IMG/VR virus record: IMGVR_UViG_3300048014_000057
Location: 80,860-144,859 of that record
Source: a virus
Strand: one strand, 5' to 3'
DNA length: 64,000 nt
A program made the translations under genes and the position numbers. Under the pieces are notes generated by a model that saw only the letters and a list, made by a program, of their open reading frames with translations, was not told where the DNA came from and made no database searches. This document shows positions 40,668-51,400 of the stretch, in pieces. The first letter of the stretch is position 1. Every line of letters begins with the position of its first letter.

Positions 40668-41203
40668 GCAGAAAATAACAAAGAAAAAACTGAATCACTC
40701 CGATCAGTAAATATTTCTCTATCATTTAAACCATTTAAACCACCATTAATTTTTCGCGTAATACCTTCGATATCATCATTATCTGCAAGTGCATTAAGAT
40801 TATGTGATTTCCAATATTCACATGCTGTTCTAACCGCAATTTCAGGAGAAGCAGCCAAAGAAGGATTGCTAACTAAATCAATACCAAGAATTTTTGACAT
40901 GGAAGTATAATTAGTACGTCCTGTTAATTGAAAAATTCCTCTTCCTTTAAATCTAGGACCATCACCTTCTTCTGTATTACCTAAATCTCGTCTACCTTCA
41001 TATTCATTTCCTGAAGCATATTCTACTAATGTTTTAAATCCAGCAGATTCCTCTGCGGCCTGTCCATAAAAATGATCTAGGCGAAGAAGTGTATTAATTT
41101 CATATAAAGGTAAATATTTATTTAAAAATGGGATTAAATCTGAAACTATTTGATGATTAGCTTGTGGAGCAATTTTTAATAACATTTCTTCTGTGATATT
41201 CAT
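40664..41203 (-). CDS. GH19 endolysin (chitinase-like muramidase)
   Basis: 179 residues: LDHFYGQAAEESAGFKTLVEYASGNEYEGRRDLGNTEEGDGPRFKGRG then IFQLTGRTNY. The catalytic Glu (AAEES), the EGR.DLGNT..GDG and FKGRG..QLTGR.NY motifs are those of GH19 phage lysozymes, which cut the glycan backbone of peptidoglycan. No signal peptide, so it needs a holin. AAAAAGGAAG upstream of ATG. Confidence 0.9.
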   Translation of the reverse strand: MNITEEMLLKIAPQANHQIVSDLIPFLNKYLPLYEINTLLRLDHFYGQAAEESAGFKTLVEYASGNEYEGRRDLGNTEEGDGPRFKGRGIFQLTGRTNYTSMSKILGIDLVSNPSLAASPEIAVRTACEYWKSHNLNALADNDDIEGITRKINGGLNGLNDREIFTDRSDSVFSLLFSA

Positions 41204-41220
41204 TTTTCTTCCTTTTTAAC

Positions 41221-41249
41221 TTGACATGAAATTAATTTTATGTTAGTAT
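41221..41249 (+). promoter_or_regulatory. Sigma-70-type promoter
   Basis: TTGACA (41221-41226), 17-base spacer, TAGTAT (41244-41249), followed by AAAGGAG and the ATG at 41274. Confidence 0.6.
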
Positions 41250-41273
41250 TTATTTATGCAAAGGAGATTTGTC

Positions 41274-41579
41274 ATGAAAATTCTTGTAATATTCTTTTAT
41301 ATGTTTGTTATTATTTCTTGTAATGCATCGGAAATAGATGATGCTACTCAAAATTTATATAATTGGGGAATAACTCATCAAGAAGAATTAAATAAATTTT
41401 TTCGAGATCATCCTTCTGAAACATCATATTTTCGATGGATTTATATTGGACATAACAAATATACAATGGTATTTCCTGCCCCTTCACGAGGATTAAAAGA
41501 AGGTTGTTTTGAGACTGCCCAAGGATGGGAAAAAGGTTATATGCCGGGAGATATGCATGTCAATGATAATTGTTCATAA
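41274..41579 (+). CDS. Small secreted protein
   Basis: 101 residues from ATG 41274 (AAAGGAG upstream). A signal peptide or lipoprotein signal (MKILVIFFYMFVIISCNAS) with SC at 15-16 suggests export, possibly lipidation. The rest (IDDATQNLYNWGITHQEELNKFF, CFETAQGWEKGYMPGDMHVNDNCS) has paired Cys. Function unknown. It is the only plus-strand gene inside the late minus block and has its own early-type promoter; a host-surface change such as superinfection exclusion is conceivable. Confidence 0.6.
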   Translation: MKILVIFFYMFVIISCNASEIDDATQNLYNWGITHQEELNKFFRDHPSETSYFRWIYIGHNKYTMVFPAPSRGLKEGCFETAQGWEKGYMPGDMHVNDNCS

Positions 41580-41585
41580 AAAAAT

Positions 41586-42308
41586 TTAAAATGAAAAATT
41601 CATAAATGGAGCGGAATATCCAGAACTCGGAGTGTAAATTAATTCAATAGCTCCTTGTGCTCCATTCCCTCCTAAACCTCCATATCCATCCGAACTGCCT
41701 CCACCACCACCATAGTTAGACCCAGGATATCCACTTCCGGAAGTGCCTCCTCCACCACCAGCACCACCTATACCTCCTCCACCACCAGCACCACCATTAT
41801 TAAAAAATGCTGATCCCCCATTTCCATTAATATCACCTCCACCTCCACCTCCACCTCCATTTCCATCTCCATCTCCACCTCCATAACTAGGAAAATTATT
41901 AGATTGACCACCAGCACCACCATTATGTGTTAATCCAGTTCCTCCCGCCGAATTTCCACCAAAAAAAGAAGAAGTATTTCCAGGATTAATTCCACCATTT
42001 GCAGTAAGAGTTATTGATCCTGTAAACGATGTAGTTCCACCAGGATTAGGAAATTGTCCAATATATATACCAGTACCATTAGATTGAGTACCACCAGCAC
42101 CAATTGAAATTGTTACAGTATTAGGATTAAATGTATTAGATATACCGAGGGAAAATCCACCACCACCACCACCATAACCATTTCCTTTTCCGCTAGAATT
42201 ATATCCCCAAGCACCTGCGCCCGCACCATAAACTAATACATTGGCATAACCAGGAAAACCAGATAAAGCAGGAAGAGAAGTACCAGAAGTAATTGTTACA
42301 CTAGTCAT
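41586..42308 (-). CDS. Glycine-rich distal adhesin-like protein
   Basis: 240 residues. A short beta N-terminus (SVTITSGTSLPALSGFPGYANVLVYGAG) leads to many Gly-rich runs (GGGGGGFSLGI, GGDGDGNGGGGGGGGD, GGAGGGGGTSG) separated by variable loops, and a C-terminal QGAIELIYTP. Similar polyglycine-sandwich architecture is known from gp38-type receptor-binding tips of T-even phages; no sequence homology is claimed. It lies beside the tail fibre genes, supporting a host-recognition role. Confidence 0.6.
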   Translation of the reverse strand: MTSVTITSGTSLPALSGFPGYANVLVYGAGAGAWGYNSSGKGNGYGGGGGGFSLGISNTFNPNTVTISIGAGGTQSNGTGIYIGQFPNPGGTTSFTGSITLTANGGINPGNTSSFFGGNSAGGTGLTHNGGAGGQSNNFPSYGGGDGDGNGGGGGGGGDINGNGGSAFFNNGGAGGGGGIGGAGGGGGTSGSGYPGSNYGGGGGSSDGYGGLGGNGAQGAIELIYTPSSGYSAPFMNFSF

Positions 42309-42706
42309 TCTACTAAATCTCCATTTTTATATTTCCATCCTATTTTTGCAGTTGGATGTTGTATTATTTTATGATTCTTTCCAAGATGATCACCAGAATC
42401 TCCACATGATAAATCTGCTTCAATTATGTTTATAACATTTCCGTTATGATCAACATGAGCATGTCTTGTTTCGTGTAATTCAGGAATTTTTAAATTTATT
42501 TTTTTTGATATAAATTCTTGTAATTTTATGAAATTTTTTTCATATTCTTGGTGAGTTAAATATAAAAATCCTTCTCCATCATGTTTATTATTTTCATGTT
42601 CTTTATATTCAGAATTATTATCTGCATCAATAATTCTTCTTATTTTTCCTGTTTTTTTAGAATATATAATTAAAATTTTATTAACATTTCTTCTAGAATT
42701 ATTCAT
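42305..42706 (-). CDS. Hypothetical protein near tail fibre genes
   Basis: 133 residues: NKILIIYSKKTGKIRRIIDADNNSEY, GEGFLYLTHQEYEK, ARHAHVDHNGNVINIIEADLSCGDS and a GWKYKNGDLV end. The repeated V...G.V...I.AD motif suggests two similar beta units, as in small virion proteins. Unknown function. Stop overlaps the adhesin-like gene's ATG, so the pair is co-translated. Confidence 0.5.
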   Translation of the reverse strand: MNNSRRNVNKILIIYSKKTGKIRRIIDADNNSEYKEHENNKHDGEGFLYLTHQEYEKNFIKLQEFISKKINLKIPELHETRHAHVDHNGNVINIIEADLSCGDSGDHLGKNHKIIQHPTAKIGWKYKNGDLVE

Positions 42707-42748
42707 TTTTTTTCTCTTTTTTTATTATTTTACAGAAAAGTGTATGTT

Positions 42749-45235
42749 TTAAATATTTCCGTCACAAATTGTTAGAGAAGTATTAACAATGAATATAGAT
42801 ACAGAACCATATTGATTTATTACATTATAATTTCCTGTTCTTGATCCTAATGTCATTCCAGCCGAATTAGTGAAATTAACATTTCCAGAACCTAATCTTG
42901 TTACTAATAATCTAGAATTATTTGGCATTGTATTAGGAATATTAATATAAACATTACTAGAAGAATTTACAAGAATAATAGAGCCTGAATCTGTATTAGA
43001 AAGACTATAATTTGCAGAAATTGTATTCGATTGCATATAAAGAGATTGTACATAAGAATTTACACTTACATAACCATTAGCAATAATATTATTATTTACA
43101 GTAATAGTACCACCAAATTGAACCCCCGCACCAGTCTGATCTATATTAACAAAACCAGTTGCTAAATTTAATATATAGGGTCTTAGAGAACTCCATGTTC
43201 CGGTAGAATTTCCCGATGCAGTTATCATTTCATAATAATTACTTCCGTCATTTCTAAAAATAATACCATAATTTCCATAAATTGCTCTAAATTGTCCACC
43301 ACCACTATCAAAACTAGTAGAAACTATTCCTCCATTACCATTAATTTGTCCAACAGAATTTATATATGAAGAAGAATTAATTGTTGTTCCGTTAAAAACA
43401 CCCGTAAAAACTGTTGCATTAGCATAATAAGAAGAGTTATGTCCTCCGAAATTTGTTGAATTATTTGAAGTAAGAGTAGCAACATTTCCTGATAATCCGG
43501 CCGTAGTTTGATAGGATGATAAATTAGACTGTAATTGTGCATTGGAAACAACATTAGCAACACTAACCGTACCTACATAATTTGTATTATTAGAGGTTAA
43601 AGTAGCAACATTAGCAGATAAAGTTGAATTTAATTGATAGGAAGAAGCAATTGTACCACCTAAATAACTTGAATTATTTGAAGTAAGAGTAGCAACATTA
43701 GCAGATAAAGTTGAATTTAATTGATAGGATAATAAATTAGATTGTAATTGTGTATTGGAAACAACATTAGCAACACTAACCGTACCTACATAATTTGTAT
43801 TATTAGAAGTAAGAGTAGCAACATTAGCAGATAATCCGGCTGTAGTTTGATAATTGGAAAGATTAGAGGTTAATTGAGAAGTATTAACTAAATTAACTAT
43901 ATTTGCCTGTAATTGTGCATTGGAAACAACATTAGCAATACTAACCGTACCTACATAATTTGTATTATTAGAGGTTAAAGTAGCAACATTTCCTGATAAT
44001 CCGGCTGTAGTTTGATAGGATGATAAATTAGATTGTAATTGTGCATTGGAAACAACATTGGCAACAGATACAGAACCTACATAATTTGTATTATTAGAAG
44101 TTCCTGTAAATATTGTAGAATTAACACTAGAATTAACGGTAGAATTACCAATATTTAAAGAATTTGCAGTAATAGAAGAAAAATTACCTATCCATCTATA
44201 AGTAGAATTACCTACTAAATATGAATTATCTATAGAAGGAATAAAATTTCCATTAGAAACTTGTGTATTAGAATAAGTAATATTTCCTGAAACTGTTAGA
44301 CTTCCTAAGACTGTTATATTCGAAACCACATTTATAAATCCTGTAGTAATTGAAGAAGAATTTATAAATGTGTTAACTGTAGAATTGCCCAAAGAAATAA
44401 CAGAAGTATTGACTAAAACATTAGAACCAATAGAGATATTTGATGAAAAAACCGGATTTGTTACATTAGCAAATGAGGAAGAAGGTAAACCATTAAAATA
44501 AGTTGAATTATTGGAAGTTCCTGTAAATACTGTGGAATTAACTATGGAATTAACTGTGGAATTGCCTATAAAAAATAAAGAATTATTGACAATAGTATTT
44601 CCTACAATTATAGTAGAAGTATTGACTAAAACATTAGAACCAATAGAGATATTTGATGAAAAAACCGGATTTGTTACATTGGCATAATAAGAAGATAATT
44701 GTCCATTAAAATAAGTCGAATTATTGGAAGTTCCTGTAAATACTGTGGAATTAACTGTAGAATTAACTGTGGAATTTCCAAAATATATTAGAGAAGAATT
44801 TACAACAGTATTTCCTGTATTTAAAGAAATTGTATTAATATTTCCATTGACAATCATATTATTAGAAAAATTTGTATTACCAATAATAGAAGATGTATTA
44901 ATTATTAAATTATTCGTAGAAATATTAAATGTACTTTTTGAAGAATTCGCATAAATTCCACCAAGTGAATATAATCCAATATTAAAAAATGTATTGGAAC
45001 CTACATAAAGATTAGCAGCAGCATTAATAGTTCCGCCTTGAATTGTATTTCCAACGGCTAAAACAACAGAACCAAAATAACCATTAACAAAAGAATTTCC
45101 TGTAGTTAAGGAACCATTAGAAGTTGCATCGGAGGTAACAGTATTTGATGAAATAATATTAGCAATTTGATTGCTTCTTGTTAACCAAGTTCCAAAATAT
45201 TGACTGTTTGAAATTTGGCTAACTGTAATAGACAT
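42749..45235 (-). CDS. Repetitive tail fibre protein
   Basis: 828 residues. The N-terminus (MSITVSQISNSQYFGTWLTRSNQIANIISSNT) is a typical attachment domain of marine T4-like fibres. The body has many near-identical units (SNNTNYVGTVSVANVVSNAQLQ, LSSYQTTAGLSGNVATLT) and GNSTVNSTVNSTVFTG stretches forming a trimeric beta shaft. A segment of about 300 bases (43091-43400) is nearly identical to part of the fibre gene at 60709-64000. AAAAAGGAT and AAATAAATA upstream. Confidence 0.75.
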   Translation of the reverse strand: MSITVSQISNSQYFGTWLTRSNQIANIISSNTVTSDATSNGSLTTGNSFVNGYFGSVVLAVGNTIQGGTINAAANLYVGSNTFFNIGLYSLGGIYANSSKSTFNISTNNLIINTSSIIGNTNFSNNMIVNGNINTISLNTGNTVVNSSLIYFGNSTVNSTVNSTVFTGTSNNSTYFNGQLSSYYANVTNPVFSSNISIGSNVLVNTSTIIVGNTIVNNSLFFIGNSTVNSIVNSTVFTGTSNNSTYFNGLPSSSFANVTNPVFSSNISIGSNVLVNTSVISLGNSTVNTFINSSSITTGFINVVSNITVLGSLTVSGNITYSNTQVSNGNFIPSIDNSYLVGNSTYRWIGNFSSITANSLNIGNSTVNSSVNSTIFTGTSNNTNYVGSVSVANVVSNAQLQSNLSSYQTTAGLSGNVATLTSNNTNYVGTVSIANVVSNAQLQANIVNLVNTSQLTSNLSNYQTTAGLSANVATLTSNNTNYVGTVSVANVVSNTQLQSNLLSYQLNSTLSANVATLTSNNSSYLGGTIASSYQLNSTLSANVATLTSNNTNYVGTVSVANVVSNAQLQSNLSSYQTTAGLSGNVATLTSNNSTNFGGHNSSYYANATVFTGVFNGTTINSSSYINSVGQINGNGGIVSTSFDSGGGQFRAIYGNYGIIFRNDGSNYYEMITASGNSTGTWSSLRPYILNLATGFVNIDQTGAGVQFGGTITVNNNIIANGYVSVNSYVQSLYMQSNTISANYSLSNTDSGSIILVNSSSNVYINIPNTMPNNSRLLVTRLGSGNVNFTNSAGMTLGSRTGNYNVINQYGSVSIFIVNTSLTICDGNI
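43091..43400 (-). repeat. Fibre homology block, copy 1
   Basis: About 300 bases nearly identical to 63508-63817 (offset 20,417), same orientation, encoding the segment with QTGAGVQFGG, LRPYILNLATGFVN and FDSGGGQFRAIYG. Confidence 0.85.
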
Positions 45236-45252
45236 TCATTATCCTTTTTTAA

Positions 45253-45474
45253 TTATTTATTTAATATTTTTTTTAATAAATTTTTAATTTCTAATATATC
45301 TGATTTCACGTCATCAAATTCTTCTACCATTTTATTTACTCGAAATCTGTAATCTCTTTCTTTTTTATATGCATTTAATTTTTCTATATCTTTATTTAAA
45401 ATAGCCTGAGTGTTCATATCTCTTATTAAAGATGGATTTTTTTCAACCTGATAAAATCTCGGGGTATTTCTCAT
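45253..45474 (-). CDS. Small coiled-coil protein of the tail cluster
   Basis: 73 residues: MRNTPRFYQVEKNPSLIRDMNTQAILNKDIEKLNAYKKERDYR, then a predicted coiled coil (VEEFDDVKSDILEIKNLLKKIL). Small proteins like this accompany tail/fibre genes in T4-like marine phages. Function unknown, perhaps a trimerisation helper or virion component. Confidence 0.5.
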   Translation of the reverse strand: MRNTPRFYQVEKNPSLIRDMNTQAILNKDIEKLNAYKKERDYRFRVNKMVEEFDDVKSDILEIKNLLKKILNK

Positions 45475-45486
45475 TTATTTCCTTAA

Positions 45487-48400
45487 TTATGTCAAAGTTG
45501 AAATAGCAACATAATCCGTTAATAGCGGAACTAAATAACTTCCTGCATTTGATAATAATACTAATTTTATAGCAAAAGTATCATATCCAACAAATAAAGC
45601 ACCGGAATTAGAAGTATATTGTACCATACCATTAGAATTTAAATAAGCTGTATTAAGATATGAATTACCAGAAGGAAGAGAGTTAGCAAAATTAAATATA
45701 TATTGATTAAAATCTTGATTATTAATTTTACTTGATCTTGTAATATTTGTAGTGTACATCGGAGTCCAAGATTTATTGATAAATGGATCAGAATCGTATT
45801 GATTTTGAATTTTAGCATAACAATAAATTGAAGTATTTGGAGGATAATAAGCACCAACATAAACTGTCATATCTTCTGCATCCATACCAGAAACCAAAGT
45901 AACAGTTTGGGAAATATATTTGTTTATAGCATTTCCTGAATTTGTTATTTCAGAAAGAAAAACATCATTATTGGAATCTTCTCCATTTATTAAATTCTGA
46001 ATACAAACAACAGCACTTTTAACTATATTAATAGCAGGAGAAAGATAATAAGAATTTGTAGTCATGTTTCCATATACAAATAATGATTTATTTCCAGAAT
46101 TATATTTCATTTCATTAGATTTAGACATAACTACTCTTTCTTTATCTATAAAATCTGTTGATTTTCCAAATGTAAGATAAGTTTGATTTATATCAGATAT
46201 ATAAGAATTATAAGAATTTGAGACCCCCAACATTGAAAAATTAAGAGTAGTTACAGAAGGAATGGAAGTTGCAAATTTAGGCATTATAGTATCATAAGGA
46301 ATATCATTAAGAGTAGTAATAGTAGCAGAAGCGCCAGAAAGAGAACCAATAATTAATCCATTATTAGTAGAAAGATAAACAGAAGAATTAGAAGTAGAAT
46401 TTTGTACTGTTAATATTGTATTATTAACAGATTTAATTAATCCAGTAAGTCCTCCGTTAGATGTAAGAATACCCATAGAACAATTATTATCAGTAAATAT
46501 TGGTACTGTATTAATAACAAATGAACCAACAGAATTTGAATTTACGTTAGCAATCATACAATAATTATTTGTATTAGAAAATAGATAAATTTTTGTATTG
46601 GCTGCTAATCCAGTTGTATTTCCATTAATTGTAGTTGAAGTATTAGAAACTGAAATATTTCCTGTTTGAAGAACTGTATTAGAATAATAAACAGCCTCTC
46701 CTAATTGAAAAATTCTTGAAGTATTGGCAATTGAAAGATATTCAGTATCATCATTAGTAAAAGTAGCAATACCCTGAGTAACAGTAAAATCTGCTATATA
46801 AAGATTAAATTTAATAGCTTCATTTTGATATGCAGTCCAAGTAGAATTTTGTGAGGAAAGAAACATATCCCCAATAAATGAAAGAGAATAGATTGGAGCA
46901 TTAGTAAGAACATCTGTTCCTGAAATTACACCTGTCCATAAATCATAATTAGGATTTGCTCCATCAGGAATAACAACAAAACAATAATCTGTTCCACTTT
47001 CTAAAAATACGGGTTCTGGAAATACAATATTTGTTACTGCCGAAGCATTCCCAGAAGTTAAAATTTGAGAAGGAATAAGATGAATTTGTGATCCTACTTG
47101 AATATTTATACCTGGATAACCATTAACCATATCTCTTATCTGAATTGTTACACCAAGATTAGGATCAACTGCATAAAAATATAAATCAAGTGAAGTTATA
47201 TAAACCCCTTGAACATTTGAAGGTAAATTAGTAGAAAGAATAGAAAATGCTTGTGCAATTGGCTCATGATGAGTTACAGCCAATGCTGCTTCTTGTACAA
47301 TTAATGTATTAATATCAAATCCAGTAACTACTGTATTAGTAGAAGTAGAATTAGAATAAGTAACCATAGATTGTGAAACTGTAGTAAGTGCTACTTGTGC
47401 TGCTTGTGTTTGTAATTCTAAATTATTTTGTGTATAAGCTAGATTAGTTCCTTGATAAGTACAAGAAGCTATAGTAGTAATAATATTTGACATTGTAACA
47501 AGATTAGAAATATCCATTATTTGAAAATTAATATTTCCTGTATAAAAAGTATTAGCAGGAAGATAAAAATATCCATAAATTGTTCCCGTAGAATCTGTCA
47601 CCATATTTGTTTGATTTAAAATATTATAATTAGAGTCAGTCTGTTTACAATATTGCGAAATTGACTTATCATTAAAATAAGTATAAACTTGTGTAGATGG
47701 TTTTAATCCAGTTGCAAAAAATTTAATTAATTGTGCCTGACAAAAAGGTTGAAGAGAAGCATCAGTTATAACATCTCCAAAAGAATAAGTAGAATTTACA
47801 GGAGTAACAGAAAGTTGTGTACCTGTTTGAGTATAAGTATTTGCTGTAGAAGAACTTGTGGTTGTAGTAGTGGCATAACCAGAAGTTGTAGTTTTAGAAG
47901 AACTTGTTGTCGTAGAAGCAGTTTCATTCCATGTTCCCCACTGAGTTCCCCAAGCATTTGCAAGATTTACCCAATTAGAATAAGAATTTAAATCTACAAC
48001 TACAGCAGGATTTACAGTAACATCGGGAGACCAATTACCAGATGGATTAAGGGTTACTGTTCCTGTCCATTCATAAAGAATATCTTCTGCACAATTTCTA
48101 AGTTGTGAGGCAAATGGCTGTGTAATCCACGGTCCAATTTGTTGATTATCAAGAAGAATTAATTGATTATCAGAAGAAACTACAGTATTATTGGATAAAT
48201 TATTAGAATATTCTAAATTTACATTAAATTGAGTAAATGTAGGACGAGCTTCGGAAGTAGAACCATCAATAGCAATATTAAAAGCAGGATCAAGTGTATT
48301 AGAAATAGAAAAATCATTAAATGGATCAGCAAGAATTCCATTTTGAAATCTTGTTTGTCCAGATTGATTAGTTAATAATAAATTTTGTGCAGTTTGTTCT

Positions 48401-51400
48401 AATACAGATAAACCAGAATAATATGTAGCTTGTTGAATTTGTTGTGCCAAAACACCAATATCCTGCATGGTATATCTTCTATTGGTATTATAGACTAATG
48501 AAGAAGTTGGATTTCCATTAGATTTATTAGAGTCTACAATATCTACAGTCAAAGTAGGATAAGGTGGAATATAAACAGTTGCAAGAGTCATTCCTGATTG
48601 AATTTGACCGGCTGGTGCTGGATTTTCAGAAGGAACACCAGAATTAACAACAATTGTTCCTTGTGGAGAAAGTCCCACAACATCATATCTTCCTACATAA
48701 TATTGAAGAGAAGATTCAAATTCTGCTCCGTTAATAGGAACAAATAAATTAGAAGATGAAAATGAAATTGTATTAGAAGGATTAACAATAGAAGTATTTG
48801 AAATTGCCAAAGTGACATTGGAAATATAAGGAATTGTGTTAGAAGCCGAAAATCTAAAATCTACGGAATTTCTTAAATTATAAATTATACCAGAAGACAC
48901 AGAACCATAAGTTTGAATATCCTGTGTAAAAATTGAATTAGAAGTGACTCCGGTATCATCAACAGGATAAGAATCTACAGAATAAAAACCTGCCCCCGAG
49001 GAAATATTTTTTTGATAGGCTTCTATTTGAACCAATAAAACTTCTGTATTTGAAAGAGAAGCACCATTGGAAGAAAGATATGATAAACCATAAAATTGAT
49101 CATTTTGGTTATTATTAAGAGTAAATTGTGAAGTTATTGATTGATTTGTATTTGAATAAGTTGTTCCTACCCAAACATTTGCAACAGAAAATACATCTGG
49201 AATTCCTAAAGACCATGGTCCTTTTGTTCCATTAATATTATTAGATAAATTAATTGTTACATAAACAGAAGTTTGAAGTTGTTTAGTGGCAGGAGAAGCA
49301 ACTACTCTTTGAATTGGATAAAGGACTGTTCCATTAAAAGATGAAGAAAAATTTTCATTAAGAGAAATTGTAAATGAAGTAGAATTTGCTATATTAATTT
49401 TTGTATTAGCAAGAGAAGTAGGAATTTGCATACCAGCAAGATATTGAATAGAAATATTTGCACCAGCACCAGACCATGAATTATTAGCGTTTCTCGTAAG
49501 AGCAAGAGTTGTATTATTAGAAATTGAAGCAACTTGCTTTATTTCAGATACAGTAGAATTTGCAATTAAAATATAACATCCATTATAAAGTGATGTTGTA
49601 AATGTAGTTGAGGTTCCTGTTAAAGTATTTCCAGAAGAAACCACAGAACCAGAAATATTTGCAGTAGTTTGTGAAGATTCAATTGTAATAATAAAATCTT
49701 CCATTTGTTGCTGAGTAAGCGTACCAGAACCAAAAGGTAATTCATTTGTTCCACCAGCATAAGTTGGAATTGTTATAGAAACATTTCCCGTATTTGAAAA
49801 AGATACATTAGTGGATTGAATATATTGAAATTGAGAATCGACTGTATTAGAAGAAGTTTTGAGAGTTTTAATTGCTCCTTGATTAAATGAATAAACCAGA
49901 GTAGCTGTATTTGAATCTTGAAGAGAAAATGTATTGGCAGAATTAAAAGTAACATCTGCAAATCCTAAACTTCCACCTGAATTTGCAAATAATGATTTTA
50001 CATTGGCAAAAGAATATCCAGAAGACATTTGAATATTAAAAAGATATAAATCATAAACACAATTAGCAAATCCTTCTGTACCATTATCATATTCTACTCC
50101 AAGAATATTTGCAGTACCTATTTGTGTTCCTGGTGCAGTAATAGAATTAGTAGGAATACCAATAGAAAGATTATTAGAAATTGAATAAGCCGGTTGACTT
50201 CTTAAAGAAACTTGTTGTAAAATAGAAGGATTAAAAATACCAGAAAATTCTTGAACTTGAAGATAATTACCAAGTTGTGTTGTTACAATCTGAGATGGAG
50301 CATTTAAAATTGTATTACCTTTGGGAAGTACGCCTAAAAGTTTTCCAAGAATTTGTACTCTGTAACCTTGTACATAAGCAAGACCCGAATCTATTTCTAG
50401 TCTAATATTATTTGTATCAATTGAACCATTGGAAGTGACATTTTGTAATGTTCTAACATTAAATGGGTTAATGACGAAATTTCCATTAGTCTCATAGGAA
50501 TATTCTGCCATTTTATCACCAATAATAGAATATGTAGTATCCTGATTAACTATAGAAGGAGAACCAGCAACAAAATCAACAATAGAAAAGAAATCATTAG
50601 AAGAAGTAGAACTTGTTTGTCTTAAAACAAGAGTAGGAATAATTTTTAATCTATCTGCACCAGGAGCGGCATAATTTAGTGAACCTTGAGAATTATCCAA
50701 AAGAGATTGATCTTGAAATGAAGTTACAATAGATTCCATTGACTGAAATCCGACTGAAATATTATTTGGTTGATTTGTATATGGAGTTACAATAATAGAT
50801 TGATTAGCTACTTCTAATAATAACCCTTTTTGAAAAATAGAACCAGAAGAAACAGAAACTCCATAAGATGATCCTGTAGTATTAGAAGAACCAGAAGTAA
50901 TAGTATTTGCTACTTGAACTTGTGCAATAGCGAGATTTGAAGAAGTAACGATATTTAAAATTTCATCATTTTGAAATACCTTAATAGCAGAATTTGTTGT
51001 GGCAGAATTAAGATAAGTAATGAATAAAGTATTAAGATTTGGAGATTGTGAAATATAACCTTGAGAAGTATCACGAATATAAGCTTTAAGACCAGAATTA
51101 GAAAGTGCAATTAGACCCTTAAGAGAAGAAATTGTAAGAGGGGAGCCATTTGCATAAGTATCTGTAAGTTTTACATAGGAAAGATTATTTTTATAAGTTA
51201 TATTACAACCGCTTACAATAGTGCCATTCACGAAAATATTTTCACCAAATGTTTGAATTTGGTTTTGCATAATTGATTGTGTTGTATTAAGTTCGCGTGT
51301 TTGTACAGCCTGAGATGGCTTAAAAAGTACACGATAATATTGATCATTTGCATTAAATGTATCAAAATAAGGAGATTGATTTAAATTTGTATCAAGCTGA

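Noticed and set aside
43360-44800. Regular repeats that could be taken for a CRISPR array
   Set aside because: The repeats keep a reading frame, vary in length and encode fibre shaft units; there are no uniform spacers.
47731-47991. Cys/Ser/Arg-rich plus-strand frame
   Set aside because: A shadow of the Thr/Ser/Val-rich tail gene on the other strand; no ribosome binding site.
45487-51270. Start of the giant tail protein at ATG 51270
   Set aside because: 47 further codons upstream match the family N-terminus; the ATG is an internal Met (SIMQNQ).
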